Source of the DNA: Cristatella mucedo | Taxonomy: Eukaryota; Bryozoa; Phylactolaemata; Cristatellidae | Length of the DNA stretch: 64,000 nt | NCBI GenBank assembly: GCA_009760855.2 | Contig: WPIO01000046.1 | Span: 2,876,501 to 2,940,500, forward strand | Direction: 5' to 3' | In this document: positions 9,101 to 20,089 of the stretch, in pieces | How positions within the stretch are numbered: position 1 is the stretch's first letter | Layout of the letters: the number at the start of each line of letters is the position of its first letter | The notes under the pieces: generated by a model | What the model was told of the DNA's origin: nothing | Database searches by the model: none | The model's input: the letters and a program-made list of their open reading frames with translations, nothing else | Made by a program: the position numbers and the translations under genes

Positions 9101-11896
9101 GGATTGAATGTCCGCAAGGCAAGCATACAGTTTAAAAAAGTTTAGACAGCCATAAGGAGGTCGATATATCACAACAATGATAGGCACTGTCTTTGATGAG
9201 GATCTGATCGCTACTAATTCAAGCAATGGCCCATTTAAAAAACAGCATATCTTATAGCGAAACAATTCACGAGATGTAGTGAGATTGAATTCTCTGATGG
9301 TACTGTACAAATGTTTATTTTTATTATTATTATTATTTGTCATGCTGCGGCCTTCTTATTTGAACTACTTTCTAATCAGACAAGGCGTAGTATCAATCAA
9401 TCTTCTGACACAAGCCGCTAAGCTGTGCTTGGAACCAACTTCAAATCCTTTAGTTGCCTTGATCACGCCTTTAGTCGCAAGCTCCAAAAGCGTGAAGATC
9501 ACTTCCAACTGATGCCGTGACAGTGCTTGGATAGGCCAAATTTACATAGAATCTATAAATACAACTGTTCCTAAAATCATGTGCTGGATACATGTGGATT
9601 TTCGTTGGTATGCTTATGAATGCTGACGCGGCTAAGGTGCTCTTTGATAAGGACAAAGCTGTATTGTGCTTAGCGCAATAGTTATTTTTTCAAGTTACTT
9701 TGAATGTGTTGTAGAAAAGCACGATTAAACGGAGAAGAAGTAAGTACAATTTTATACTGACTAGTTATAGAGTTCTAGTTGAATGCTTTAGAGCTCCAGC
9801 ATTGCTTTGGGTGTATAGCGACCTAATTAGGAATACAAACATTAGTAGTATAAAATCTCTGCTTGTTTTGCTGGACCTTACGGCAGCTTTTGATACCATC
9901 GATCACCAAGTCCTTCTTGAGCGCCTCTCGTCTTGCCTGGGCATCACTGGGACTGCACTGCAATGGTTCAGGCGCTATTTCAGTGGGAGACTCCAGAGTA
10001 TTGATGTTAATAGACGAAGATCATTTAAGGAACCTCTAAAGTATGGGGTACGTCAGGGTTTTGTGCTTGGTTCCATTCTTTTCACGGCTTATACTCTCGC
10101 TCTTGCCGAAGTGATTGCCAGGCAAACTTTAGCCTTTCACTTCTATGCAGACGACACTCAGTGGTACCTTTGTTTGGATCCCGACTTGCATCACGACATC
10201 TCCTGACTTGACCACATTTAAATAGAAACTAAAGCCGCACCCATTTATTTCAGCCTGAAATGGGGCTCTGATTTGTCCTTTATGTGCTTATGCTTGCTGA
10301 CACTAACCATACTTGCATGCTGACCCGGTGCATGTCACCCCAAACCACGTTATTCTTGTTGTTTATTGAGTATGCTACCACTAACCATTCGACCGCACTT
10401 CCTTTGCAGCAAATGTAAGGCGCCTAGGAAGATATTGAGTTCTCCGCTTTATCAAAGTATTATTATTACTATGATCCATCGAAGCCCTCCTGCATGCCGA
10501 ATTCTTTCAAATCCCTTGCTGCATATAATAATAACACGGATGGCAGCAAATTTTCTTAAATAGAATGATGATAAAACTAGTTTACTTGATATGGGTTAAC
10601 CGAGTGGGATTCAGAAATTGGAAAGGTTAGGGCTCACTATCGGCTCTTCCAGCATATCTCCCGTTGAATCTGCATGAAATCTAGGCGTCGTATTCCAAAG
10701 TGACCTTTCATTAGATGAACACATCAGCTCCGCAGTCAAGTCTGCCTACATTCAGCGACATAACATTGCTAAAATTCGGGCTTGTTTAGACAGGGATACC
10801 ACGTCTAAATTGCTGCATTTGTGACATCTAGTATTGATTTCTGTAACTCACTACTTGCTGGTCTACTGGCCTGTGCAATCAGGCGCTTATAGCTTGTGAA
10901 AAATTCAGCTAGGCTTGTCTGTCGTGAGAGTCACAGTTGCCACACCACACCACTTTTCACCGACCTGCACTGACTCCCAGTCAAGCGACGCATCGACCTC
11001 AAATTTCTGTCACTCAACTTTAGGTACCCCATTCTTTAGCTCCAGCTACCTACATACATAAATACATACATACGTACTTACATACATACATACATACATA
11101 CAAGCAGGCATGCATGCACACACAGACACACACACACACACACATACATACATACATACATACATACATACATACATACATACATACATACATACATACA
11201 TACATACATACATACATACACACATACATGCATGCATACATGCATACATACATACATGCATACACACACACACACACACACACACATACACACGTACATA
11301 CATACATACATACATACATACACACATACATGCATATATGCATGCATACATACGTGCATACACACACACATACACACGTACATACACACATACATAAATA
11401 CGTAAGTCGATGCGCTGCTTGATTGAAGGCGAGTGCATGTTGGAAAAAAAACGGTCTAACGTGGCAGACTTAATGAACACGAAAGTCACGAAGTCACGCT
11501 ACTGATTTGTGTACCTTTCTGTGCGTGAACTTCTTTTTGCACCGCAGGAGGCACTACACAGACTGACACTTGACACTAGAACACTAGACAGACTTTACAT
11601 AAATCTAGAGGAGTGGCTATGATCGCATAGCCACATCCGACGGTGAGCATGTTAAAGTAAATTAAGATATCTTTGACTGAAAAATAAACGCTAAGCAGAT
11701 TTTTTAAACCCTGCCGTTCTCATGCGAGCTTTTCTTTTTTCTCCGGAACTCCCGATAGGCAGCCAACTGTTTTATTGCAAGGATTCGTTCGATCCGATCT
11801 GTGACAAACATCTCTACACTACGTAAATCCGAAGCTGGCCTTGACCTTGTGCAGCTTTGTTTCGCAGGAACTGCATACGGTACTCGCTCAAAGGGT

Positions 11897-11982
<86 letters not shown>

Positions 11983-14900
11983 GCGTCGCTCACGAATAGT
12001 CTTGAAAGGGAAATTAAATCCATTTATTTTAGCAGGACAACGTTTTGGCACAGCGAGAATGGTTGAGTTAGTTCAAACCTCAAGCCGTTGCAGAGCTAAC
12101 GGCGAATGAAGAAAAGATTTTCTTCACCATATTTAATCAGAGCCAGCTTATTCACTTGAAGCACTGGTTTTCTGAACCATTTCATTTTCAGTACTACTGT
12201 GTTTCTCTGGCTCCCTCGGCATATACAGATAAGACGGCGTCCTTCGCTAACGCGGTGTTTTAATTCCAAATAGCAATCGCTCTTTTTCAATTAATCCATT
12301 CAATATATTATCTGGTATTGGATGCGATAGGATTAAAATTGGTGAATCAATTTTTTGTCACCACCCGGAGAGTCGAAAGTTATGTGAACAAAGATATATG
12401 CTGTAACGGGCTTATAGATGGACCTAATGTAACTCTAACATATTTCCAACCGAATTAGTTGAGCTAATTTAAAAACAGCCTTAATGCCCATTACACAAAT
12501 GATTTCTAGTTAGTTTATTTTAATCCGTTTATGGTCGCTGCTTTTTAAGTTTAGCTAAGTTTTTTAAATTTCTAAGCTCGCTTTTTCTCCTGGCTGTTCT
12601 GCGAACGGTCGAATAGCGATCGTAAGTTGTAAGTCCCTGACAGCCAAAAATGCTGCACGCGCTTGGCAAGACTATGACCCCGCTCCAGAATTACGAGGCC
12701 ATCTAGAGATGGGGATGTTTCTAGCAGCGATAGCCGGCAGGTTTTCTTTTCTTGTTATCTTTCTCCTTCGTTTGCCAGCCGAAAAAGGACGAGAATATTC
12801 GAATGGCATTCGAATTCCCAAAAATACGACAGCAAAATTTCAGGCTTTAAATTCCGCCTGTGATACACCAAGAAGTAACAAAACAGATTTTGGATGAATG
12901 CAGCTAAAGCAAGAAGCTAAATTCATTCTAGTAGGATAATAATATGTATAGCGTCCAAAGGAGTTTTATCTCTGCATAGGTTAGTGAGACGTGAAACATC
13001 GATTTAAGTATCTGCTAAATGAATCCGAGGCTGCGAAGGTCAGAAGAGACGCTAGCTTTTCCGGATTTACCTTCGCCTTTTAAAAATCTAAGCTCTCAGA
13101 TTGGACTACTAGTCTCTCTTACAATGGTTGAATCTGCGATATCTTGAACTTGCTTAACAAATTATTTTGCTTTTAGATTGTGTAGGAAGCTACTGCCTTT
13201 TGCCTGTTGCCCATGTTAATGCGAATTTGCTTATTAAAATGACAAAAAAGGTGCACACGTGCTTGAAAATAGAAGTGTAGCCATTACCCTTCCGCCGGAT
13301 TAATTCACCATTCTAGAGCTATATATTCTGCACGAACGCCCTTTACTTATAAATACTTATATATGTAATTATTTGTGTATAAACAACGAGGCAAGCAAAG
13401 GAAGAATAGTTACACAATTTTACTTCTCGGACTCATGCGTTTTTTAGTACTGCCGGCAGGTGTGACTACCTACGTCGTGAACAAAGACCGCGTAGTACAG
13501 AGTCGCCTTTATGGTGCCTCATTCACATCAGTAAGCCTTTGCTTAAACTACGACCACGACAGAACCTAGAGGAAACGGTGCTGGTAAGCTGGCATTTTGA
13601 GTAGCGCCCCTCAGTAAAGTAGCACATGTGAGGCAGCTGTCGCATTGCCTCAAAAACAAACCTGAGTATATTGCATGTACGACCATAACATTCATTTATG
13701 ACGCATCTGCGCATATTCATACAGAGATGAATATACATGTAAATGCATCTGTATTTAATCGTTGCCACGTTTTAGCATGAAATGATTCATGCCTACATCT
13801 ATCTGAATAGGATTTACGTAATTTTGACTGCTTTTTTTGTTGATGATATGTCGTGGCAGTTAAAACTATATTCTGCTGCTTCTGCAACTCTCTGCTAGCT
13901 AAATATAAAGTTATATATATATCTATATATAGATATATGAGCAATAGCTATGACAGGTACGATGAATTTTGTTCGGAGAGACAGTCGCTAAGCAGCAGCA
14001 GCTATCCCATTTTTTTATTTGTGTCGCTGCTCACGTTAAATGTGGAGCGCCGTGAGTAAGATGGAATACCTAATGCAGACTAACAAGACGAGACAGGTGC
14101 TCCTAGATTCTTACAGGTGGTCAATGAATTCCTACTTTACAGCAAAAAACTCCCACGGATCAATGTTCTGCCGAATCATGAAGGATATTAATTACCTTTC
14201 TGGACTTGAAATAACGGTAAGGTAGCGTCCAAGCGTCAAACTGCCTTTGATGCTGTCAGCTCATTACTTACTAGCCTGTAAAACACATGATTTGGTATGA
14301 AATTACAACTCCAAAGAAAAATAAAATGAATGCGTTATTGTGAGCCTCGATCAAAGTTACTGACCATACATGCATACTGACTCTGTGCATGTGACCCCTA
14401 ACTTGGTTATTTTTGTTGTCATTGAACATGCTACCACTAAAAATTTGATCGTGACTCCTTTTCAGAAATGTGAAAGAGAGATATTTCTCTGGGGGCGCTA
14501 TATCAAGTGTGTTATTATTGATATTATCATTTTCAATCAGGGCATACGAAGATAAATCTTGCTGATATAATGTTTCTGTATAGTGTCCAAAAATTGGAAT
14601 AATCCTTGTTGGTTGTGTTTTACTACCTTAGTCACTTGATCACTTGGTTACTCACTTAGTTATTTTTTTAATCGGTCAAATTTACTGAGTGGTTTCAGTT
14701 AGCAGAGCGAGCCGTTTTAGGAAGTCTGAGAAAAATGCCAGCGCGGTCATATGAGAACTAAATCAATTTATAAGCACTATTGCTATGCTGTAAAGAAAGT
14801 ATGTTTATTGATTTGTGATAACACGTCTCAGTGTTAGTACGCATAAGCATCTAATGAAAAATTTACTCGGGCGGAGAAAATTTGGTGAGATATGAGCATG

Positions 14901-17692
14901 CTTTGACCTTTTTTAATGTCATCAAGTCAGGTGATGTCATGGCGTCATCAAAGAGGCGGTTCCAGGTTTTAGGAGTGTTTTACGTGCGTGCGAGCAGTCG
15001 CGCAAGACAGAAGGCTCCTCAAACAGACGCTGTTTATTACGAAAAGGTGAACCGGACCTGAGCAGCCACCATGCTAGCAGACGAATCTTTGAGCGTGCCC
15101 AAAAATGGGTCCGCTGTTCTCGGCCGGAAGAGGGCGATGGCTGGGCAAGTTGGACGGACCATACAAAGAGTATACGAAGTGAAGGCGTCTAATTTCAAAC
15201 GCGATAATAAACTGCAGCGACTGAAAAGCTCCACACCTGTCTGACATCTTGTCCTGGACGTTTACGAGTTTCATCAGGCTAAACGCTTCCATATGTCTTC
15301 CATAGGTCATGATCCATAGGTCCATAGGTCATGACGTTCGATCCGATTGCGGACTTCTTACCGAAATGGTTTAGTAAAAATCTCACGAGCTCCGTGACTC
15401 TGCAGTGGCTAATGAATTACCGGAATTCCATTTTAATAGGGCGATTGAAAAGTCATTTAGCCTTCGCAGTTGCTGGCGAATATGGCTGCAAGATTAGTCA
15501 AAACCCTGAGATATTTCAGCCAACATGCGCTTCTTTTGAGAGGAAAACTGCGATCGCTTCTGGTAGATCGATTGCAATAGAATAATACTTTTAATCTGAA
15601 CCATATGGCATGCCATGGTTTGGCTTGTTCATGGTTAGCTGAACTGCTGCAACAGTTTTAGCCTCCTTGAGTCGAGCTCTTGGGTCCGCTCCGGACAATG
15701 AATTAGCTGCATCACTCTTATGCTTGAAGACCGTTGTGACCGAAGCTTTTCGCTCAGAAGGTGGACAGTAGACAGTGGAAATACCTTCCTCTCCTCTTAC
15801 GCGAAGAAAATCTTCTCAATGCTTAACGTGGCTAGTTTTGTCTGCGGTTGCGAGCTGCTACTTCCAGGCTACTCACCTATTTAGGACAGTATTTAGTGGG
15901 TCCCTGTGATTCGTCCTTGATGTGCTTATGCGTGCTGACACCGGGCATGCTGCCACTAACCACATTTGCATGCTGACCCTGTGCATGTCACCCCTAATCA
16001 TATTATTCATTTTGTTTGTTTTTCAAGCATGATTTTACTTACCTTTCAATTGCATTTCCCTTTGCAGCAAATGTAAAGCGCCTAGAAAGAGATTAAGTTC
16101 TCTGAGGGCGCTTTATCAAGTGCAATATTATTATTATTATTATTATTATTATTTCTCAGTTCCCCGACTGTCTTTTTTGACTCAACAACACTTCTCAGTT
16201 TCTTTTAACTGAGTGATATAAAATTTGCTGTCAACCGGAAGCCCACCGAATGCTGATTGAGCTTTGAATGCACTACAGGAACCTCTTCAGTGAAGCTTGG
16301 AATTAATTATTGTGGTCCTGTGGAGTTGCACACAGAGACAGAGTACATTAGATTACAAAGGCAAGTTAGATTGACTGCTAAATGATTTGCTCGGATGGGC
16401 AGACGCTGCGATGAGAAGTCTTAAGAGGAAGTATTTCGCAGGCATAGGCAGGACGAAGATGATAACAATAAGGATGATATTGATGATTGCCAGAGCCTTG
16501 CAGTCAAAACGAAGTTTGATACTTCGCTTGCACGCAGCCGCGAAGAGGTGTGTAGTAAGGTAGTAAGGTAGATCCATCTAATGTAAGTTTAGCTGCAGTT
16601 TTCTAAAAACTGTATGCTTCTTATTAAATAGGCCAAAATACCTATATGTCGCTCTACAGCTGTCGTTAATGCAGGGACAAGCTTGGCTGCGTTTTAATGA
16701 CCTCAGCAATGCTACTTAGTTGAAAGTCGATTGGCTTGAGCGCGAAGCCTATGTGGCCATGTAGTGATGAGTCCTTTTGGAGCATTGTGCTAAATTCCAT
16801 GCCAAAGCTACTGACAATGCTGAGCGAGTCTTTTTTGAGTGCCGGGCTTTTCAATCTCCGATTAACACTAGGCTTTCTCCTAGCTAGTAAGTTGGTTTTT
16901 ACTGCGACTTAATATGAGACAGTTTTTGGCCGTCCAAGTGCGAAAGTGTCATCAATCACGTGATGAAAAGGAATTGGGAGTTTGATGGGCTTTAAAGGGT
17001 AGGAGAAATGAAAACAAAGCTACAGCCGTATCACGTTTATCGCAGTGAAAGTCTGGGATGTGCTTTGCAGCTACATTAGTAAGGAGAATATAATGTAATG
17101 TAATTTATCTCCCACTGTAACTCCACAAAGCCACATTGACTGCGGGCGTTACGCAGGAGAGTTTTATATAGAGAATTCGGTACGCATTCGGTAGTTAACA
17201 GACTTTATCTCACGCAACAAAGAAAAAATGAGAAGCATAGCTGAGTCAGGAAAGCAGTTGAGGTAGAGAGTAACATAGAAGTAGCAGCTCAGGACAGCTG
17301 GAAAGGATGAAACATAGTCGGCAGCAGGAATGTAGTTGTTGAAGATACGTGGAAGTGAGTTCCACAGTCTAGAACCTGCAGAGAAAAAGATGAATGAATG
17401 GTACAATACAAATCGCAGGTAAATCGATGTAAAAATAGCGAATCTTTGGTATTTTCTATCGCAACCTTTTGAAACGATCATTTTTCAGATCGATTTGCAA
17501 TTCCAGCGGACCATAGGTGTAGGACGAGAGAACACGTTTTGGTCTCGGATGAGAAGACAGAAGGAGCACACAAAATGGCCTCTCTGCCTATTTTCTATCG
17601 CTTGCAGTTATTAGAATTTTTTCAGATTTATCATAAATTCCATAAAGAACGGGACTACTATCGACATCTATCCCGGATGCGACGACGACACG
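6059..17692 (+). CDS. SPRTN: SPRTN/Spartan-like DNA-protein crosslink protease, five exons seen
   Basis: Five plus-strand exons join with matching splice phases: 6059-6171, 13448-13583, 13776-13817, 14079-14216 and 17626-17692. Together they give the SprT-like domain: LPDLKVMFERFDVLFF...VEIKWNWRM, then AGRCDYLRR, then IHISKPLLKLRPRQN, then the zinc-protease motif HEMIHAY, then SHGSMFCRIMKDIN (third zinc ligand), then YHKFHKERDYYR. In animals SPRTN cuts proteins crosslinked to DNA during replication. The three zinc-binding His and the catalytic Glu are all present. The normal WWRC zinc-binding stretch that follows YHxFHxExDxYR is not recognisable here (HLSRMRRRH instead). The N-terminal start and the C-terminal PIP/SHP/UBZ region were not found. 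The exon-1 start is uncertain: an acceptor cag at 6056-6058 is assumed, but the frame stays open upstream through the minisatellite to 5654. A retrocopy is excluded by the introns. Confidence 0.8.
6228..6267. repeat. 40-bp repeat, copy 1 (other at 6905-6944)
   Basis: The segment starting gaggctgcttacgtctataa and ending cccaaatag recurs 677 bases downstream with about three mismatches. The flanks differ. It may mark the ends of an unrecognised element that carries the palindrome between the copies. Confidence 0.7.
6497..6556. repeat. Perfect 60-bp nested palindrome
   Basis: The whole 60 bases equal their own reverse complement. Inside are two copies of a 20-bp sequence, aatgaggttataacctcatt, each itself a perfect palindrome, separated by cg and flanked by acaatcccg and its complement cgggattgt. 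It lies in intron a of the SPRTN gene. Extrusion as a cruciform or stem-loop is expected from sequence alone. Function unknown. Confidence 0.95.
6560..7830. other. Unassigned intronic stretch, SPRTN intron a
   Basis: No recognisable gene. It contains the second 40-bp repeat (6905-6944) and several GC-rich chance frames on both strands (for example 7042-7263 plus and 6996-7280 minus) with no family motif. The stretch from about 7500 to 7630 is rich in ctctt and ctctgg. It could be the remains of an LTR or DNA element. Confidence 0.4.
7830..7990 (-). mobile_element. LINE-B 3' UTR fragment
   Basis: Minus strand shows the LINE-B 3' UTR signature (tgctgacactgtgcatgcagccactaacc..catgctgaccctgtgcacgtcacccc in pieces, as in the 27.2 and 32.5 kb copies). 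The (ATT)n end is missing. Confidence 0.7.
8045..9300 (-). mobile_element. LINE-A copy with internal deletion
   Basis: The 3' tail (gtaactccacaaagcca-type, near 8050) is followed on the minus strand by the C-terminal domain, the RT thumb (SWMSENFFKLNDDKTELLLIG) and, after a deletion, an endonuclease segment ending IYRPPYGCLNF. The frame 8882-9343 runs through the junction near 9130, fusing endonuclease directly to the region after the RT active site. All of the RT fingers/palm is gone. Confidence 0.85.
9780..10480 (+). mobile_element. LINE-B copy: RT palm joined to 3' UTR
   Basis: The ORF 9802-10206 encodes RT core motifs: LDLTAAFDTIDHQVLLERL, VRQGFVLGSILF and [12 protein letters not shown] (catalytic YADD intact). 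At about 10205 it jumps straight into the FKK-type C terminus and the LINE-B 3' UTR, with the hairpin tail and (ATT)n near 10430-10475. It is internally deleted and truncated at 5'. Confidence 0.85.
10560..11045 (+). mobile_element. LINE-B fragment: RT thumb to C-terminal domain
   Basis: Degraded continuation of the same ORF type: aatgatgataaaac (NDDKT) near 10562, then SLGVVFQSDLS-like, and the LHWLPVKRRIDLK-like segment near 10965. It ends at the microsatellite at 11.05 kb. With the element just before it, it may be one original insertion rearranged. Confidence 0.65.
11045..11405. repeat. (CATA)n/(CA)n compound microsatellite
   Basis: About 360 bases of cata tetranucleotides with interspersed ca dinucleotide and catg units. 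The long Tyr/Val/Cys or Thr/His/Ile frames on both strands are only translations of the repeat. Confidence 0.97.
11405..11480 (-). mobile_element. LINE-B fragment beyond the microsatellite
   Basis: gtaagtcgatgcgctgcttgattg and following bases match the minus-strand LINE-B segment seen at 4.93 and 41.15 kb. It is opposite in orientation to the fragment left of the microsatellite. Confidence 0.55.
11899..11978. repeat. (GA)n microsatellite
   Basis: A pure GA run of about 80 bases. Open frames through it encode only ER/RE or SL repeats. Confidence 0.97.
11980..13440. other. Intronic sequence before SPRTN exon b
   Basis: AT-rich sequence with no recognisable gene, RNA or repeat family. Short frames on both strands show no motifs. 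Confidence 0.4.
13448..13583 (+). CDS. SPRTN: SPRTN exon b (AGxC ... PLLKLRPR)
   Basis: Acceptor gcgttttttag|T completes a Ser codon with exon a, then TAGRCDYLRR ... WCLIHIS KPLLKLRPRQNLEETVL. Donor ctg|gtaagc, phase 0. PLLKLRPR with the preceding hydrophobic-S strand is the SPRTN signature just before the HExxH helix. Confidence 0.85.
13776..13817 (+). CDS. SPRTN: SPRTN exon c, 42-nt micro-exon with HEMIH
   Basis: Acceptor ccacgttttag|CAT. It encodes HEMIHAYIYLNRIY, the metalloprotease active-site helix (HExxH), and has donor tac|gtaatt, phase 0. It is only 14 codons long. Phase agrees with both neighbours. Confidence 0.85.
14079..14216 (+). CDS. SPRTN: SPRTN exon d (third zinc ligand)
   Basis: Acceptor cctaatgcag|ACT in phase 0, donor ataacg|gtaagg in phase 0. 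It encodes about 20 lineage-specific residues and then KNSHGSMFCRIMKDINYLSG. This matches the family segment with the third zinc His (GHGPEFCKHMHRIN in vertebrates). Gly before HG is replaced by Ser. An acceptor closer to KNSHG (tttacag) would be out of phase with exon c. Confidence 0.8.
14340..14530 (+). mobile_element. LINE-B 3' UTR fragment
   Basis: Shows catgcatactgactctgtgc, the following tgacccctaac stretch and a degenerate hairpin (gaaagagagatatttctctg) ending in an att-rich stretch. Lies in the intron after SPRTN exon d. Confidence 0.7.
14890..15040 (-). mobile_element. LINE-B C-terminal fragment, heavily decayed
   Basis: gtcatcaagtcaggtgatgt and ggttccaggttttaggagtg match the minus-strand C-terminal part seen at 62.33 and 40.9 kb. 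Sequence from 15.04 to 15.6 kb is not assigned. Confidence 0.5.
15600..16155 (+). mobile_element. LINE-A C terminus joined to LINE-B tail
   Basis: Bases to about 15880 match the LINE-A C-terminal domain (tagctgaactgctgcaacag, gagctgctacttccaggcta). From about 15882 the sequence is LINE-B (acctatttaggacagtattt, cctgtgattcg, then the 3' UTR). It ends in the hairpin tail and (ATT)n near 16125-16155. One of two such A-to-B joins in the window. Confidence 0.75.
17100..17480 (-). mobile_element. LINE-A 3' end
   Basis: Tail gtaatgtaatttatctcccac at 17093-17112, then minus-strand C-terminal residues (GSRLWNSLPRIFNNY, FPAVLSCYFYVTLYLNCFPD). It ends less than 150 bases before SPRTN exon e. Confidence 0.85.
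17626..17692 (+). CDS. SPRTN: SPRTN exon e (YHxFHxExDxYR)
   Basis: Acceptor gaattttttcag|ATT in phase 0, then IYHKFHKERDYYRHLSRMRRRH, donor cacg|gtaggc in phase 1. The first 13 residues match the family's VYHTFHDEVDEYRRH. The following WxRC.GPC zinc motif is replaced by basic residues, which could mean divergence, decay or a different donor. Confidence 0.65.
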
Positions 17693-18269
17693 GTAGGCAT
17701 TCTTTGCTTGTTCTCCGCTGCATTTTGCCTGTGCGTGCTGAGGTTTTTTGTTCGTCTCATTGTCTCGCCAAATCAGCTTCGTTAAACCAGTGATCGCTGA
17801 CAGCTAAGAGAGCTAAGTTAGCACTCGAAAAGCCGTCGCTTATCGCGCCAGCTCCAGCTCGGTACCGCAGAAGAGAGTTCCCCTAGCGAAACTCCTCCAA
17901 GGCGGGGCGCTGTTTCATGGGTGGCAGCGGGCGCAGGCTGTGCACAAGGATAGATATCAACCGCTCAGCCGTCCCCATTTCGAGTCCCCACTTGCACCAG
18001 ACCTTAATGGTATATTACGCGATGTTCTTTTATAAAAATGTGAGAGAGTTGTGCAAAAAGCCTTTAAGTTTAATGCTTCGTAACTTCTTGACATCGAGTT
18101 TCGTCAGCACATTTCCACGCGCTTAATGTAGAATAGAGAAAAATGCGAGAGAGCTGCTGAACAGGCACGTGACTTTTTGAAAAAACTGTTGCCGGATAAG
18201 AAGTTTTAGCTACCTAATAGTAATTCTAACACATTTAGTTACTGTGGTTACTGAGAACGCAGCCTCTTT

Positions 18270-18560
18270 TTATGCATATATGCTGCTTACAGCACCTGTG
18301 CCGTAAGAAAAGCATGTCCGTACAGTCAGTGATAACATGCACAGTGTCCGCATGTACAAGCACAGATAAAAGTCACACGGACTCAAACAATGCTTTAGGA
18401 GTGCGGGCTTTGGTTTCCTTTTCAATGTTAAGTCAGGGAATGTCGTAGCGTCAGTCGTAGTGAACTCCAGGCTCTGGGAGCATGCCAACTACCAGCGTGG
18501 TCCTCAAATGACTTAAGGTTGATCAGAGAAATATCTCAACGACTTCAGTCATAAGAGCAT
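18270..18560 (-). mobile_element. LINE-B 3' fragment
   Basis: Minus strand carries the 3' UTR signature (acatgcacagtgtccgcatg) and the C-terminal coding part (gaactccaggctctgggagc). No hairpin tail remains. Confidence 0.65.
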
Positions 18561-18600
18561 GTAGTTTGATACTTTGTTGGATCCTGATTCTGAAGTTGTG

Positions 18601-18688
18601 CGGTTAGGCTTAGGTTAGGCTTAGGTCAGGCTTAGGTCAGGCTTAGGTCAGGCTTAGGTCAGGCTTAGGTCAGGCTTAGGTCAGGCCG
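18601..18688. repeat. 11-bp tandem repeat, unit CAGGCTTAGGT
   Basis: About eight head-to-tail copies with a ttaggct variant at the left end. Each unit contains TTAGG, the core of the arthropod/nematode-type telomere repeat, but the period is 11, not 5 or 6. Confidence 0.93.
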
Positions 18689-19084
18689 ATGGAAGAGAAT
18701 GAAAGGACGTCAAAGTGACAACTTTCATAATATAATAGAATATATAATATAAGAGAATAATGATAGTCGCAATAAGATGAAATTTGTGTTCGCACAAAAG
18801 GTAAATACAGTATATATAAGGTACTTCACCTTTTAATGTATGTTTGAAATACATATTTTCAAAGGGTTAGTGAACAATGCACAGCTTCGCGACGGTGTAT
18901 TTCTTGAGGGGAGCCACTGCAGGTCGGCGAGAACGGAAGTAATGAGTCAACTTCTACATTTACTAAAACGCCTGGCAGCAGATTTTGCATCAATTGTAAC
19001 CATTTTATAATAGAGGTAAGAAGACCTGCGAGTGGTTAGTTGGAGAAGTCAAGCATCGATATAAAAAACGCACAGATCTGCTTG

Positions 19085-19372
19085 GCTATTCACAATTCTT
19101 ACGCAACTACAGCTACTCTCCTACTGCCGACTATGGCACATCCTTGTCAGCGGTCCTGAGCTGCTACTTCTATGCTACTCACTACCTCAACTGCTCTCCT
19201 GACTCTGCTATGCTTCCCACTTTTTCTTTTTTACGTGAGACGAAGTTTTTTGGCTACCGAATGCGTACCGAATGCCGCTTAGGCTGTGATTTCGCTATAC
19301 AAAACTCTCCTGCATAACACCCACATGGTCTTTGTGACTTTGTGGAGTTACAGACGGAGATACATTACATTA
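19085..19372 (+). mobile_element. LINE-A 3' end
   Basis: Plus-strand C terminus (ttcttacgcaactacagcta, then LNCSPDSAMLPTFSF) and tail to gagatacattacatt. Truncated at 5'. Confidence 0.88.
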
Positions 19373-19788
19373 AATTGGCTTCGGTATCCTTGTCTAGAAA
19401 GGCTCAAATTTTGGTCATTAGCTGAAAGTGGGCAAACTTGACTGAGCTGCCGATGTCTAATTAAAAATGCAGAAGTCCGATTAAAAGTTACTTTGGAAAA
19501 AAAATCTAAATTTTGTGCAGATAGCGCAGGGCAGACACTGCGAAGCTCATTTGTAGTTATGTATTTTTAGAGTGATAACAAGTTTGCCTAGTAAGTTAGT
19601 TTTATCGTCATTTAATTAGAAAACAGTTTGAACAAAGTTTGCTGCTACTACAGAGCGAATGCTCCAATGGACGCCGGAAAGGAATTTAGATTGTTCTAAA
19701 CCTGCTGGAAAAAATGTAGAGATTAACGCACAGGTATGTCTGTTTCTCATCTGCTAATAAAATTCTAGATTACTTGGTGGCTAAATTA

Positions 19789-19985
<197 letters not shown>

Positions 19986-20089
19986 AAGAGAAAAGCCGTG
20001 AAAATTGGGAAAAAATGAATGAATAGATCTCTAGTGTACCTCATACTTGAACTGACCCCGGGAGGAATTTTGGCGGTTGAAATCCATGC

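Noticed and set aside
11046-11489. Long Tyr/Cys/Val or Thr/His/Ile ORFs
   Set aside because: They are translations of the (CATA)n/(CA)n microsatellite.
11704-12051. Ser/Leu-rich or Arg/Glu-rich ORFs at 11.7-12.05, 19.78-20.04 and 53.67-53.89 kb
   Set aside because: They are translations of (GA)n runs with short chance flanks.
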